Counted from the first letter of the stretch, positions 1 through 13,019 are shown. The stretch: DNA of 64,000 bases from Persicaria tinctoria (GCA_037127255.1 JBANSL010000010.1:28662620-28726619), one strand, 5' to 3'. Made by a program: numbers and translations. Notes: generated by a model not told the origin, from the letters alone.

Positions 1-641
1 ACTGGCCAGTCTCCACCTTGTCTAGAAGAGGGGTGGTGGTAGAAGAGGGATATACCACTTGGTATTCTTTGTTAAGGCCTTACTTAATATTCCGCACATA
101 TGAGTTAGGAACATGATAGTGTGGTTAATATTCCAGTACTGCATGAGGGCATCTTTATTCTAGGTATAGGCGTATTATATGTCCTCAGCGCGGTCAGAGG
201 ACCCGCAGGCGGACTCTTGGCCTGACTTGGTGGTATAGTTTCAGGTACCCGATACACTGCTTGATTTTGTGCTGTTATGACGGGGTCTATTCATATGGCG
301 GAGAGGGAATGTTTGAAACCTGACTTCACCAGATTCATGCTTTTGGGATTTCTCCCTACTTATACTCTGTTTTGACCCGGCTCTGCCGTGGCACAGGTTG
401 TATCATTTTCAGAACTTATGCCCTCTGCATGATAAATGATTTTCCGCGTTGTAGACTTAGGATAGGTACAGGGGTTTACCCCGGGGTCTCCAACGGACCT
501 TTCGGATTTGGGTGCGAAATCCCAGTTTAAACTACAAATCTTCGGTTTCAAACCTTCCACCTGTACTCGGGGCGCAAGATCCTAACGAGGGGTTTTATCC
601 CTCGAAACGTAACTCGGGAATCATAATCCCGGGCCGTTACA
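1..641 (+). repeat. 5' LTR (3' portion) of a Ty3/gypsy-type retrotransposon
   Basis: This segment matches 8043-8683 with a constant offset of 8042 and, by eye, one difference (G at 147, A at 8189). It ends in GTTACA, four bases before a primer binding site. The start of the LTR lies left of the window. The near identity of the two copies points to a very recent insertion. Confidence 0.93.
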
Positions 642-645
642 AAGG

Positions 646-657
646 TGGTATCAGAGC
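646..657 (+). other. Primer binding site (initiator tRNA-Met)
   Basis: TGGTATCAGAGC is the standard plant retrotransposon primer site complementary to the 3' end of initiator tRNA-Met. It starts four bases after the LTR end, fixing the element on the plus strand and the LTR boundary at 641. Confidence 0.9.
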
Positions 658-3600
658 TGAGGTTTTGCAATCCGAGTACAATAGGTTGAAGAGGTTTTGA
701 AAATCGCCCAATGTTTTCAAATGGTTTTGGAAAATATTTTATAAAGGGAAAAATGAATTTAATTGGACTTAAAACCTAAAATGAATAAAGGGGAAATAAT
801 CTCGTGGGTAGAGACCCAAGCGGTAGACATCCCTTATGGATGTAGAATTCGGGGAACGGTAGGCAAAATATTAGCTTTTATTTACAGATGGGCCTAGAAG
901 ACTCCAAGGAACACCACGGAGGTTGGAGTATTGAGTTAGGAGGCTGTGAGGTTCTTGCCCCTCCGGTCAGCTGCCCCTCGAAGGGTAGCATAGATCGTCT
1001 ATGTGCTTTATAAATTGGGCCCGAGGGCGATCCTCCTTGAAGTGGATCATATTATCCCGTTGATTGCTTCCGTGTTGAGTGCTATTATGCTTATGCTAAA
1101 GAACTAATCGGTATGCCCTAACTTGAATCATATGTTGAATAGTTGTGCAAACGGGATAGTGGGAGAAAACCTTGTTCTTATGAAATTGGAATTCCTGTCT
1201 TGTCGGAATAGCCTTGCAATAATTCAAACACCCTGATGGTTCTAACTCCGTCTTCTGCCCCCACTAAAACATTTAGGCATGTTAGCAAGGGTCGAGAAGC
1301 ATCCCCTCTCCCTGTTTCGAGTCTTGTTTCGTATCCCACCATCGTGTCAGATGTGAGGGTTACCTGAGTATATTAGTGGGAGTGAGGATTTAAATCGTTT
1401 CGAGATAGAAGTGAGTTGTCTTATGGAGTCATCCCTTTCGATCCTCGTAATGGCCAACCATGTCTTCTTGCAACAAGAGTCTAAACACGAGTTCTACCCT
1501 CACCTCTCGGAAACGGCGTGAATGTCCTTGTGTCAAGCGAGTCATACTAGCGTCCCACGGGAAAACGGGGTGGTGAGTCTGTGATTGTCCTTAGAGAATT
1601 CTATCAAGTTCTAATGATGGCCTCCTTATGATTTCATGAAATTGCATATTGGTATAATTCAGCATGACTAGCCTGGTACCTTGCATGGTTGCACTTATGA
1701 GTAGATGTATGTGTCGTATGTATTGAATCCCCAGGATTACCGTCTCCCTATGAACTAGGTCCATGATAGTGTCCTCAACTTTCGTTGTATGTTAAAACGT
1801 GAATTGGATGACTTACCATGTCAGATGAACCTCATTGGACCTCCTGATTGTGTACATGTTTAAAAACTATTGCTAGTATCATGTAGGATATATACCTCAT
1901 AGTTATAAGCCCTCATATGATTGTGTGACATATTAGTCTTAGTATGTGAATATGGATGTATGTGATGAGATAGTTGCTATACCAACTCTGCATGAACTGA
2001 CTATACCCTTAGCATGATTTTAGGGTGCATCTTAGCATGCTTGCCTCAATCTCGCAATATTATGACTTGCTTATGTGTGTATCTAAATTGAGTGATAAGT
2101 CGTGCATAGGATATCTTGTGATGTTTGCTAGGTCTTGCATAACTTATGACATATATGTCCCATGTCAATCTGTGCATACATGTTCTTAGTCTGTCAAGCA
2201 TGATTGGTGAATGAAATGATAGGTTCCTAGCTTGTTCTGCGCACACATAAAAGATGATTATATGAACATGTTATGAATGCATAAATTGATATCCCTTCAG
2301 ATAGGTGCATACTAGTGTGAAATAATGTGATGATATCTCTTGATTTTTATGTGCTTGTGTGCCACAATTATAAGGGCATCGTTGTAACTCTCGGGTTAGG
2401 ATCTTCTCCTTGGTCTCGTCGTCCCTAGTCCTGGTCCATGTCTGAACTCAGGAAGTTGTGTCGTCCACCCTTGTCTCTCCCCTATCTTTGTAACTTATAA
2501 CCCTTGCAATCTTTCGATGAGCGCCGACATGCAAGAAAGGACCGACGACCAAGTGGCACCATAGCAGCGCAACGGAAGTGTGATGGGTCCATGACCCATA
2601 GACCACAAGACTGACGTCGCCAAAAGTATACAAAGAACGAACACATTTGAAAGATGGTAGCCACGTACGTGATTCTCTTACATGACTCAAGGAATGACGT
2701 TCTTAATTCAAATCGTGGATTCTTCTATACTAATCGGAATTGATATTTTGTGATAAGCCTAGAACTGACATAATTGAATGTGTGATGAGGGATGTGCTGA
2801 ATTGGTAGCAATGATTGCCTGACTAACTTGTTTCTATGACGATGTGCCTTGGTGCTTGGTATACTGACTTACGGGTGAGTAGGTTATATGTATGGGAGTG
2901 CTTTATTCCTGAGCTTGAGTTGTGAGATTGACGGGTTGGAAGGTGGCAGGTGGATTAAGGCATTCGGATTGGGTCATTGGTCGTGTGAGACGGGGTACAG
3001 GAAGGATGCGTTAGCTTGAGTAGAGCCGAGTGAGTTGGGATGTGCCGAAGATAGTGGTCTGTGAGTATAGATGAGCTTCCAGGTTGGTCTTAGGTGAGCA
3101 GTGGGGCTAGTATGGCGAGATGTTGAGGGGGTGTCCTAGTGAGAAGTGGTAGTCTAGGCAGGTAGTGTGTGCGGGTAGTATAAGAGAGTGGTTGGCTGAG
3201 GTATGGACTAGTTTCATTAGGGTGATCTTGAGATTGGGTGTAGGTAGAGGTAGTTAGGATAGTTCTAGAGGTGGATGGGCGAGCTAGGAGTTGATCGGGG
3301 GATTCTTAAGGGGAGGTGTTGTGAGACGGATTGGTGTGCTAAGGAAGGTGTCTAGATAGTCTATGAGCGGATCGTGGGCGGTGTCGAGGATGATCGATTA
3401 ATGAACGTTTGAGGAATCGTAGAATTTGGGACTAGATGATGTGTGATGTGAGTGGGAGCGATTTCGGCAAGGGACGAGGTTGAGGAATTGCCTAAGAAGA
3501 GAAGTATGAGGTTGCTTGGGAAATTATCGATCGGGGGTATTAGGTTGTTCATATTAGGGTTGTTCGTGTGATGAGTATTTGGAGGCTGTTTAGATAGGAT

Positions 3601-5020
3601 TGGTAATGGTTGGGGAATTTATGAGTGAAGGATCTCTAGATGCGTATTGGAGGATTTTGGCAAAGGGAATGAATCGGGATTTTTGAGTGGAGGTCATTGT
3701 GGCTATTGGGGTAATTGAGGATGTGAGATGAATCTTCGAGGAAAGGCTGGTAGCTAGGCAAGGATGTATTTGAGATCCCTAGTAAGAATGTGGGCTTAAG
3801 GTTGAGATAGAGAGCTTATGAGAAGGGATTTGGGAACCAGGCAAAGCAGAAGGTATTGAGGACGTTAGAGGAGAAGATATTTTTTTTTTAAGGTTGGTGA
3901 AGTTGCAGTGCTTAGGAAATTCGGACGAGGATGTCATAGGAATTCGGTGAAAATGTTGATCGGTACATATGGGTTTAAGTGGTAGAGATTTTGAAGTTAA
4001 GGAAGCGTGATCTGAGGCAATTTGGGGAAACATGCAGAGTTGAAGGAACTAGTCTAGGTAGAGTATGCTGGGAAGAGGATCTAGAGTAGGTCGGCTTGAG
4101 GGTCATGGTGATTCGTGGTTGGGATTACCACTAGTTGGGTTCTGTGTTAGAATTGGTAGGGAGTGTCAAGTGTGAGATGGTCAGCATGAGTTGGGTCCTT
4201 AGAGGTGGATGGTTAGTGAGAGTGGTTAGTGGTGCGTGGAGTTTGATCAAGTTCGCAAGGTGATTCGAGATGTCTCTTTAGGAGATTATGTTCCAGCGAA
4301 GTCTTGAGAGCCTAGAAAGAGTAAGTGAGATTGTTAAGAAGAATCTAGATCAATCGTTAGAGTAGTTCGGTTGAGGACTCAGAATTTCTCTTAGAGGGTA
4401 AAGATGGGACTTGTAGAGGACCTCTAGGGCAAGGACGTGTTCTATATGGAGTTTTCGTAGTAGATCGAATTATTCAGCTTGTCGGAATGAGGGAATTTTG
4501 TGATTTGGGAACTTCGAGATATAGTTTTAAATAGTCGAATGGAAGGTAGGAGTTGAGACCGAGATGTCGAAGTGGATTGACCCTTAGATGGCTTGTTGGC
4601 ATAGGAGTTGGAATACCTAGTAGTTGGTTTGGAAAATTGGCCTTGATTGCTGGTAGTTATGAGGCCAAAAAGGTTGTATGTATACGGGATGCAATAATGT
4701 CTAGAACTGGTAGTGAATTGAGTTAGTAGTACTCGGTGAAGTTGATCTTAGTGCAAGAGCTGATGAGTAGTGGTCGTGTCTTGTCATGATTGGTAGTTAT
4801 AGGCAGGTTCTCTTGATGATGTGATCTAGCTTATGCTTTACTTGGGGACGAATGTGGTGCGAATTTTATGTTATAGACAATGTTGATTCTATGATGTATT
4901 GTCATTGACAATAGTGAACTGTTAGTACTAACATAGCTGAACTCGATCGAATGCTACTGTACAGAAGTACTTATTTGCCTCTAATGGGATGACGCTTGGC
5001 AGTAGCATGAGTATGATGTG

Positions 5021-5086
5021 ATTACCTGATTGATATGATGTGCTTATCTGTTTGGTATGACGTGCTTATCTGATTGATATGGTGTG
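5021..5086 (+). repeat. Three tandem 22-bp units
   Basis: Units at 5021-5042, 5043-5064 and 5065-5086 share the pattern of a CTTATCTG-like start and a TATGATGTG-like end, with two to five differences between copies. They lie in the non-coding internal domain of the first LTR element. Confidence 0.7.
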
Positions 5087-5715
5087 TAACTTCTGTGAGA
5101 TGACGTGATAAATCCTACCATGAACGATACGATGCTAGATATGTTATGGTATGTGACTGTTCGTGAAATGAGTATGACTGGTTATGAACGTGTGATACGA
5201 TCGCTATGTTGAATAATTGCTATGATATATGATGCCTTGAATTGGAATTGCTAGGATTATAGAAACGAATTGATGAGATTTGATTTTGACTTGGAACCTA
5301 GGAAGGAAATATGGGATTAGCCCTTAGAGGTGGATGATAGAATGAATTGAGAAGTTGGAAATGATTTTGTCTAACGTCGAACTTGAAATTTTGAATGGTG
5401 TTTCAAAAGAGTCTGGCTTGAATTTTAAGAAACTAATGTGGCTCTAGTTTTCATTATAACACCCCACGAATCGGATACAAGTATTTGAGTTATGATATGG
5501 CCAAAGAGTCGAAGTAAGGATGTGGTAGGGGCCCATATTACATTCTTACTACGGTCTATTGGGGATATTATGATCACGACAACGGTACTGTGAGGATCTC
5601 ATAGGGGCACTTATGAGGTGTTCACAAGATTAATGACATGATCCTTGTACTCACCGATATCAAACTTCCTCCCCTGTTTTAAAATGATATTAGTCTCGGG
5701 GACGAGACTTGTTTT

Positions 5716-5728
5716 TAGAGGTGGATGA
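5716..5728 (+). other. Polypurine tract before the 3' LTR
   Basis: TAGAGGTGGATGA directly precedes the TGTAAAGG start of the 3' LTR, where plus-strand priming occurs in LTR elements. The same 12-mer TAGAGGTGGATG occurs at 3266-3277, 4200-4211 and 5325-5336 inside the element. Confidence 0.75.
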
Positions 5729-8683
5729 TGTAAAGGCTCGGATTTTCAAATCCTATTTTTTTTTCGGAAAAAGAGAATTTAAAAATGAAATTAAATCGGT
5801 TTTAAAACTCGTTTAGTGGAATTCGAGGAAACTAACATTCGAGAGCTAATTTCGGGTTTAGAAATTCGCGTATTCGGGATCTATTTCCGGGTAATTTTTT
5901 TTACCCAATTCCACACTCCACCCTCACCCACTCCCGTAACTTCACCTTACCTTGCTGTCCATTCCCTCCCGCCTATTTCATCACCATACCCCGTCAACCT
6001 CACCATCACCTTCCTGATGATGAGCCATCCCACGCCATCACCTTTCTTCTTCACCATCAGTTCACCATCGATCACCGCCACCATCATCGTTCCTCCCCCT
6101 TCACTCCTTCCTCCTCACCACCACTTCCGTCAGCACCATCGACACCCATCGGAGCCACCTCCAGCAGAAGCGGAGCCACCAGGAGCAACCACATGAGCCA
6201 CCGCAGCACCGACGACCTCCCTTTTTCCATGTTTCCACAACCAAGGTCGTCGCTCGATTCATTCTCGAAACAAACTTCCGGTAAGCCGTTCTCCTTCGTT
6301 TCCGATCCAAATCACCCCCGAGCTCCTCCATCACACTCACCCATGTTCGACGCAGGTCCGACGAGCCATCGCGAGCCACCGACGAAGCCCAGAACTCCGA
6401 TCGAGAGCTCCGAAGTCGCGAAAAATCCATCTCGGTGAGCTCCGAATTTATCCTCGTTTTGATTCGTTTCTGAGTCTTTTTCGATGTCTAGACTAGTCGG
6501 GAGTGAGAGAGGGCTGAGTGTGGGACGATCGGGTGAACTCGAGAGCTCCGGCGAGCTCGAGAGTGGCGGTGAGCTAACGTCGAGGGCGGGGGACCATGAG
6601 CGTGGGCACGAGCGAGTGAGGAGCGAGCGTTGTGTGAGCTGTGTGCGTGAGCCGGATCGGGCGTGGGAGGTGCGAGAGTCTGAGCTGGGCGAACCCGGGC
6701 GAGCGCGAGGCAGGCTGAGCGAACCGTCGACGATCAGAGTGGCGCGGGCGCGGGAGATTCTCCATTTGGAATCCGGGAGGAAGATGAAGCTGATGTGGCT
6801 TCCGTGGGCCCACCTCCTTAAGCTAATTGTATTCTAATATTTAACCGGTTGGGAGTTTATAATTACGGGTTCGGTTCGGTACGGTTCGGGTTATCCGTAT
6901 ATTATCTAACTAATTAACGGTAATTAAAATATATTATAATAGTAATTGAGGATTTAAAAGATAAATTAGTATATTTTGGGAAAATTATAAGAGTTGATTT
7001 ATTAAATAAAAATGGCCGGGATTTTAGGGGATTTGGAAATAACTTATAAAAGTGTTAAATAAAGGGGTATTTAAAATACCATGTAATACTATTTGAGATT
7101 TAAAATATATTATTGGGACTTCAAGATTTATAAAGGATTTGGAAAAGAATTTCAAGGTTGGAAATTAATCTAATAAATAAATTTAAAAGGGAATTTGGCG
7201 AGTATTTTCGAGGGTCGGAATACTTAACTATTTAACTGGGATTTGAAACGATTCTGAAACTAACTCGGGAATAAGACTTATTTGATGACTAACTAGCATG
7301 ATAATATGATCGTTTGGCTAACAGTATGATATGTATGACTAATAGCATGACTTATGGTGAATTATTATATGAGATTAAATGTTGGATAACTATGACGATC
7401 TAGTAGGATTTTATATCACACAAATGATGTCTTATGATTTTGATGAACCATTGAGGTATATGTGGAAATGATGTATATGAAAATGCGGAATTGGTTGAAT
7501 GATTTATGGAGAACGATGTGGTCTTGGGGAGCGGATGATGCGATAAAAGGGCTTTCATAATATGTTACTTGTTCTATTGATTGAGGTGTGCTTGAGTGCT
7601 TAATAGTTGGATGTAGACTTATGTATATTCCATTACGTACTAGGTGATACTCTGTGATTGTGACTACTATGTGTTGGATTCTTCTATTGCCGATCTGCTA
7701 GCCAGGTAAGTACCTCCGGGGCTTACTCAGTAACCAGTACCTCCTGCCTGATGTGTCATATAGTATGTAGGTGTTTCATATGCATAAGAGCATTCCATGT
7801 AGTATCATGCTTAGGAATTGCACTTACGAATGAGCATTCTTATTCTGTATGCGTTTGAATACAGAACGGCCGTTATCTGTGAGTCCTAGAGTCCTTGCTA
7901 GGGTCATAGGGCAGCCCAGCTTCATCGGGTGTTGTCCTCCTCGAGTCATTTATATATATCACGAGATACGAGATGGGCATGAGATATGATACGATGATGA
8001 GATATGATATGATGATGAGATTTGATATGATTATAGCATCGAACTGGCCAGTCTCCACCTTGTCTAGAAGAGGGGTGGTGGTAGAAGAGGGATATACCAC
8101 TTGGTATTCTTTGTTAAGGCCTTACTTAATATTCCGCACATATGAGTTAGGAACATGATAGTGTGGTTAATATTCCAGTACTGCATGAAGGCATCTTTAT
8201 TCTAGGTATAGGCGTATTATATGTCCTCAGCGCGGTCAGAGGACCCGCAGGCGGACTCTTGGCCTGACTTGGTGGTATAGTTTCAGGTACCCGATACACT
8301 GCTTGATTTTGTGCTGTTATGACGGGGTCTATTCATATGGCGGAGAGGGAATGTTTGAAACCTGACTTCACCAGATTCATGCTTTTGGGATTTCTCCCTA
8401 CTTATACTCTGTTTTGACCCGGCTCTGCCGTGGCACAGGTTGTATCATTTTCAGAACTTATGCCCTCTGCATGATAAATGATTTTCCGCGTTGTAGACTT
8501 AGGATAGGTACAGGGGTTTACCCCGGGGTCTCCAACGGACCTTTCGGATTTGGGTGCGAAATCCCAGTTTAAACTACAAATCTTCGGTTTCAAACCTTCC
8601 ACCTGTACTCGGGGCGCAAGATCCTAACGAGGGGTTTTATCCCTCGAAACGTAACTCGGGAATCATAATCCCGGGCCGTTACA
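5729..8683 (+). repeat. 3' LTR, 2955 bp, first LTR element
   Basis: It begins TGTAAAGGCTC and ends GGGCCGTTACA, near-perfect terminal inverted repeats of the type seen in Tekay/Del chromoviruses. The right end is fixed by identity with 1-641. Bases 5900-6200 are pyrimidine-rich and 6480-6790 are G- and CpG-rich. They hold frames of 126 codons (5816-6196) and 117 codons (6484-6837) that look like compositional accidents. A TATAAAAG at about 7045 could be a promoter box. The base after 8683 opens into LINE sequence; the second target duplication lies outside the window. Confidence 0.88.
7981..8034 (+). repeat. Three tandem 18-bp units in the LTR
   Basis: Units GAGATATGATACGATGAT, GAGATATGATATGATGAT and GAGATTTGATATGATTAT follow one another. 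The equivalent part of the 5' LTR lies left of the window, so whether copy number differs between LTRs cannot be seen. Confidence 0.8.
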
Positions 8684-11600
8684 GAATCGACCTGAAGATA
8701 TGTTGATTTCGAGAATACCAAATAAACCACCAATAGAAGCCTAGCTTAGCTTTGGATTTGTTGTTGATGGTGTTCCCAATGTAGACCATAATTGGTTTAA
8801 TGTCTCTCGATTGTTGAAGCATCGCTGCTATAGTTGTATTGGTGTCGGTTGGGAATCTGAGGAGAAAGGTCGTGTATTGGCATTCTAACAGAAGATGATG
8901 CCCACCTTCTGCCACACAATTGCACAAACAACACGTGGGGGTACCGAAACGCTTCACTGTGCTAATCTAACGGTCGTGGTAGAGCTTCTCAGACCACCAT
9001 CTACCGGCCATAATATAATCACTAACTGTCTCCTCAAGATTAACAGATGGAGGGCATTCACCCCTGGTACTCAGCGAGAGGCTCGAGACCCAGTTGTTTG
9101 ACCAAAATTTTACCGATTTTCCATTTTATATCGATCAAATTAGCCCGGTTTTAAAGGAATCAATGAGGGTTGTCAGTTTGGACCATTGCCAAGATGAGTC
9201 ACCTTTTTTTCGTATATTCCAGCAAATTAGCGGACCGGAGATACTTATGTCTAATAATGGAGACCCATACATTTTGTGGTTCAGCTAGAATTTTCCATAA
9301 AAGTTTCATTTGGAGGGCTTCATTCATATCTTTGGATTTCCGGATTCCAAGTCTGCTAGCCCGCTTAGGTTTACAAATCCTATCCCAGCTGATAAGTGGG
9401 CGGTGTTGAAGATCTTTATTCCAGAAAAACGTTTTATTCACTTGATCTAATTCTTTATGTATCGAGGCCGGTAACAGGAAGTTTTGCATAGTGTATAGGG
9501 GTTTGGATGCTAAATTTGTGTTTATTAGGATAGCACGACGTTGTTGTGATACCGCGCATTAGCACGCCATTTACTTAATTGTTCTTTGGATCTGCATATG
9601 ATGTCCTCAAATGTGGCTTTGCTTACCCTACCATTGATGATGGGACAACCTAGATATTTCTCCAGGGAGGAGACATTTGAAATATTTAGACTGTTACTAA
9701 GCTCGACAATCTCAGAGTCTGTGATTTCTTTGGTTGCTTGGAAGCTAGATTTATGGTAATTAACCTTTTGACCAAAAACATTACAGTATGATTCAATTAT
9801 TTTTGTAACCTTGTGTCTTGCCTCTGTACTATCTTTAGAGAAGATGATAATATCGTTCGCAAAGGAGAGGAACGTGATTCGGGGACCACCTCGTCCAAAT
9901 GTGAAACCTAATTGACTTCTTTTTGAATTTGATTCTGCCTTTAGACTTCGCGCTAGAACCTCCGCTCCGAGAATAAATTAAAAAAGGGGAAAGGGGGTCA
10001 CCCTTACGTATGCCCATTGTGGGGAAGAACATTTCCGTTGGGCCATTGTTTACCAGTATCGAGAACGAAACACTCGAGACACACTCCATAACACATCATA
10101 TGAAAGTTGGGTGGAACCCAAATTTTTGTAGAACTTTGTTGGTGAAATTCCAGTCAACTATGTCATATGCTTTTTCCATGTCAGGTTTTATCGCAAGCCA
10201 GCCCACTCGACCCTTTCGAGATCTGAAAGAATGAAAAATTTCGTGGGCTATGAGGACGTTATCTTGTATAGCTCTGTCCGATACAAAGGCACCATAAAGC
10301 GGGTGGATTAGTTTTCCAATGATAGATTTGATCCTTTCAGTAAGTATTTTTGATATGATCTTATAGATTGTGGAACATAAGCTGATTGGGCGATAATGGT
10401 TTGTGGCCGTCAGATTATCTTTTTTCGGTAGAAGAGAGATGAAAGTATGGTTAATTTGCTTTAGGATTTTCCCATATAAGAAAAAAATACGTTAACACCT
10501 CTAATAATGGAAATGTCATCGATATCCTAGCATTCTTTGTAGAATTCAGCAGTAAAACCATTGGGGCCTGGGGATTTGTTTTTACCAAGGTTAAATACTG
10601 CGGATTTTATTTCTATGTTGGATGGGTGTCGGATAAGGAAATCATTTTCCTCCTCCCAGATAGCCGGTTGTATAAGATTAAGCAACTCATCTAATAATCT
10701 ATCATTAGTTGAATCCTTTTTGAAACGTTTTTCAAAATCCGTCTTAATTTCATTTCTGGCATTTTCTCCACCAAAAATTAAAGTGCCATTACTGAAAAGA
10801 ATGTTGCAGATTTGTTTTCGGTGTCTCCGTCCCGAACCCATGCGATGAAAATACGAGGTGTTTGAATCTGATAGTTTGATATGCTTTGTTTTAGCCCTCT
10901 GGTTCCAGAACGTCTTTTGGAATAGGAGGAGTTTTTCTTCTTTTTGATAAGGCGTTGTTCTTTGTTAATTGAAGGTACTGAGACCCCCCCCCCCCCTTGG
11001 GTTTGCAGATTGAATCTTGAGTAATTCCTCATCTACTTCAAGTAGTTGTCGAAAAATATTTCCAAAAGTTGACTTATTCATTATTTTTGCGTTTTGTTTC
11101 AGAATTCGTTGTTTGAACATTAATTGAAACATGGCAGAACCGATGCAAGTAGCTCGCCACGATTGTTTAACAATGTTATGAAAGTCTTACCGCTGCAGCC
11201 AGACGTTCTCAAATCTAAAGGGGGAGCTTTAAATGTGACATCATTCTCCAGTGAAATAAAGATAGGACAGTGATCCGATGTGTAAAAAGTCTCATTATTA
11301 GTGATAAGGTTTGGAAAATCGCGTAGGATCTGATGATGGACTAGCACTCTGTCGAGTTTTTCAAAGATGTTGTACTTTCCATTTAACACCTTTTCTCCAA
11401 GTGAAAGGGTTCCCGAATGAAGGAAAGTCCACGAGAGATTAGTTGTTCTTGAATTGCAGCAAACATATGAATCGAGAGGGACATATGAATCGAGAGGGAC
11501 GTGTGGCTGTCCCAGCCAGCTTGTCCTCACTATAGGTAATTTCATTTAAATCGCCCATAATAATGCATGGGACGGACGAGGTGTGTACTATAGTGGTAAA

Positions 11601-11966
11601 AGTTTCCCAGAACTCATTCTTTTCCCGAGGATTGGGGGCGCATAAGCAAAAAGAATGACAAAGACTTTATGATCATTGCAGTTTTCATATCTCAGTCCAA
11701 AAATAAGAGGTAAGTGTATTTCTACGAAAATGAGAACGTTACTTAGTTGGTGGGATTTCCACAACACACTAATCCCCTCGATCATCCAATGCATGGAGAC
11801 CAGATAACCTCGTCGAAACCGATATTCTTCCATAATTTGTTTTCCGGGATGGATTCCGCTTTTGTTTCAGCTAACGACAAAATTTGGATATGTTCGTTTT
11901 TACACAATGCATCAATTTCTATCCAGAAGTTCTTTTTACCTATACCTCTACAGTTTCAGTAACAGA
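8684..11966 (-). pseudogene. LINE (L1-type) ORF2, broken and interrupted by an LTR element
   Basis: Read on the minus strand the order is: endonuclease start with the NCRG motif (about 11960), rest of the endonuclease with SDHCPI (about 11270), the SPGPNGFTAEFYK block opening the reverse transcriptase (about 10550), [11 protein letters not shown] (about 10000), the catalytic box (9852-9863), the thumb region with YLGCPI and FFWNKD (9640 and 9430), and a zinc-binding zf-RVT tail with CCLCNC and H-C residues (about 8930). Several stops and frameshifts separate these pieces. The catalytic box reads FAND instead of FADD, so the active site is lost. At 8683/8684 the coding sequence is cut by the first LTR element; the 3' end of the LINE lies left of the window. 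Confidence 0.9.
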
Positions 11967-13019
11967 CTTTCATTTATAAACGACTTTATGATGGGAATGG
12001 GGCGGAGATTTACTTAATCATCTACTCGAGACAACATGGTAAGGAGGGACCAAGAATAGGACCAAGACCACACAAGAAACCATGATTCCACTGTAACCCA
12101 CCAAACCGAGATGAGACCACGCCTATGGAGGCTCATAAGAGAGTGGTAAAAGACAATAAAATGGAAGTGATACGCAATATAGATAGGTCGACCGACACCA
12201 GACATGCACCCTAAGGTAAGCTACAGGCTAAAAGGGCAAAAAACAGGACACCCCATCTGAGAAAAACAGAACCCAAATAGAGGCCTGCCACACACCCACG
12301 AATGGGATCGGAGGAATATGCATCTGGAAAAAAAATGGCTCAAGTTACCCAAATTGTGAAGCACTGCCAATAAGGTGTTGAAAGCAAACAACTTGATTCT
12401 CCATTTTTTCTTTACAATATAGTTCCGAACAAGAATTACTCTATAAAGTTGGGGATAGCAAGAATATTTAACTTGCATTTTTTCTAATCCATCATACACT
12501 TCAAAAAAGGGGTTAACACCATTAGGAGCGAGAACAACCCTAAAAATTTTCAATTTATAAAGCACTGATACACAAACAGGTTTAATGATATCATTTACAT
12601 CATTAATTGAGTAAAGGAAGAAAACAGGAAGTCTTCGACTAAAGGAGCCCACGATCACAACTAAGATGTTGGTGGAGAATACCACTACGAGATTGTATAT
12701 AACCACTTTTCGTAAATTGATCTTTTGGTCGAGAATGTTTTTGCAAATTTGTTTATTGTGGTCATTTTTAATATCTTATGAAAAAACCGAAAAAGGAGAT
12801 GAAAACCTTAAAGTACGTCGCCACCCCAAGAACCATTGCACCCCTCCTTAGCAGATGGTTGTTGTTAAATGCACCGAGCACAATTGCTATATGCACCAAG
12901 TACAACTGATATATGCACTCAAAACCAAGCCACCAAATCCCTAACACAAGATCCATGGAAAATTACGCCCTCATTATAAATGGTAAGGTTAATAGTAGTA
13001 CGTTTAAAAACGTACATAT
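11967..13019 (-). other. Upstream flank of the LINE, uncharacterised
   Basis: About 1 kb between the LINE endonuclease start and the hAT element. It includes a minus-strand frame at 12221-12706 (161 codons, hydrophobic start, many aromatic residues) that I do not recognise; no CCHC zinc knuckle or DUF4283-like sequence typical of LINE ORF1 is visible. It may be the LINE leader, a decayed ORF1 or unrelated host DNA. The rest shows nothing I can name. Confidence 0.35.

Larger units (their letters stand above)
642..5728 (+). mobile_element. Non-coding internal domain of the first LTR element (LARD-like)
   Basis: The 5.1 kb between primer site and polypurine tract contains no open frame longer than about 85 codons, and I found no gag, protease, reverse transcriptase or integrase motif on either strand. 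From about 2880 the plus strand is very G-rich and C-poor (bases 3601-3660 hold 22 G and 3 C). The last 30 bases, with a GGGGACGAGACTT segment before the polypurine tract, resemble the end of Tekay/Del chromovirus pol genes as I remember them. With LTRs of about 3 kb this fits a large non-autonomous derivative mobilised by a partner. A heavily decayed coding domain is the alternative, but it fits poorly with near-identical LTRs. Confidence 0.72.

Noticed and set aside
360..560. Minus-strand 66-codon frame, present again at 8402-8602
   Set aside because: The exact repetition is due to the LTR pair, not to a gene family.
6101..6837. Overlapping frames of 80-120 codons in the GC-rich part of the first LTR
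   Set aside because: Pro/His- or Arg/Glu-rich products of skewed base composition, present on both strands, with no domain.
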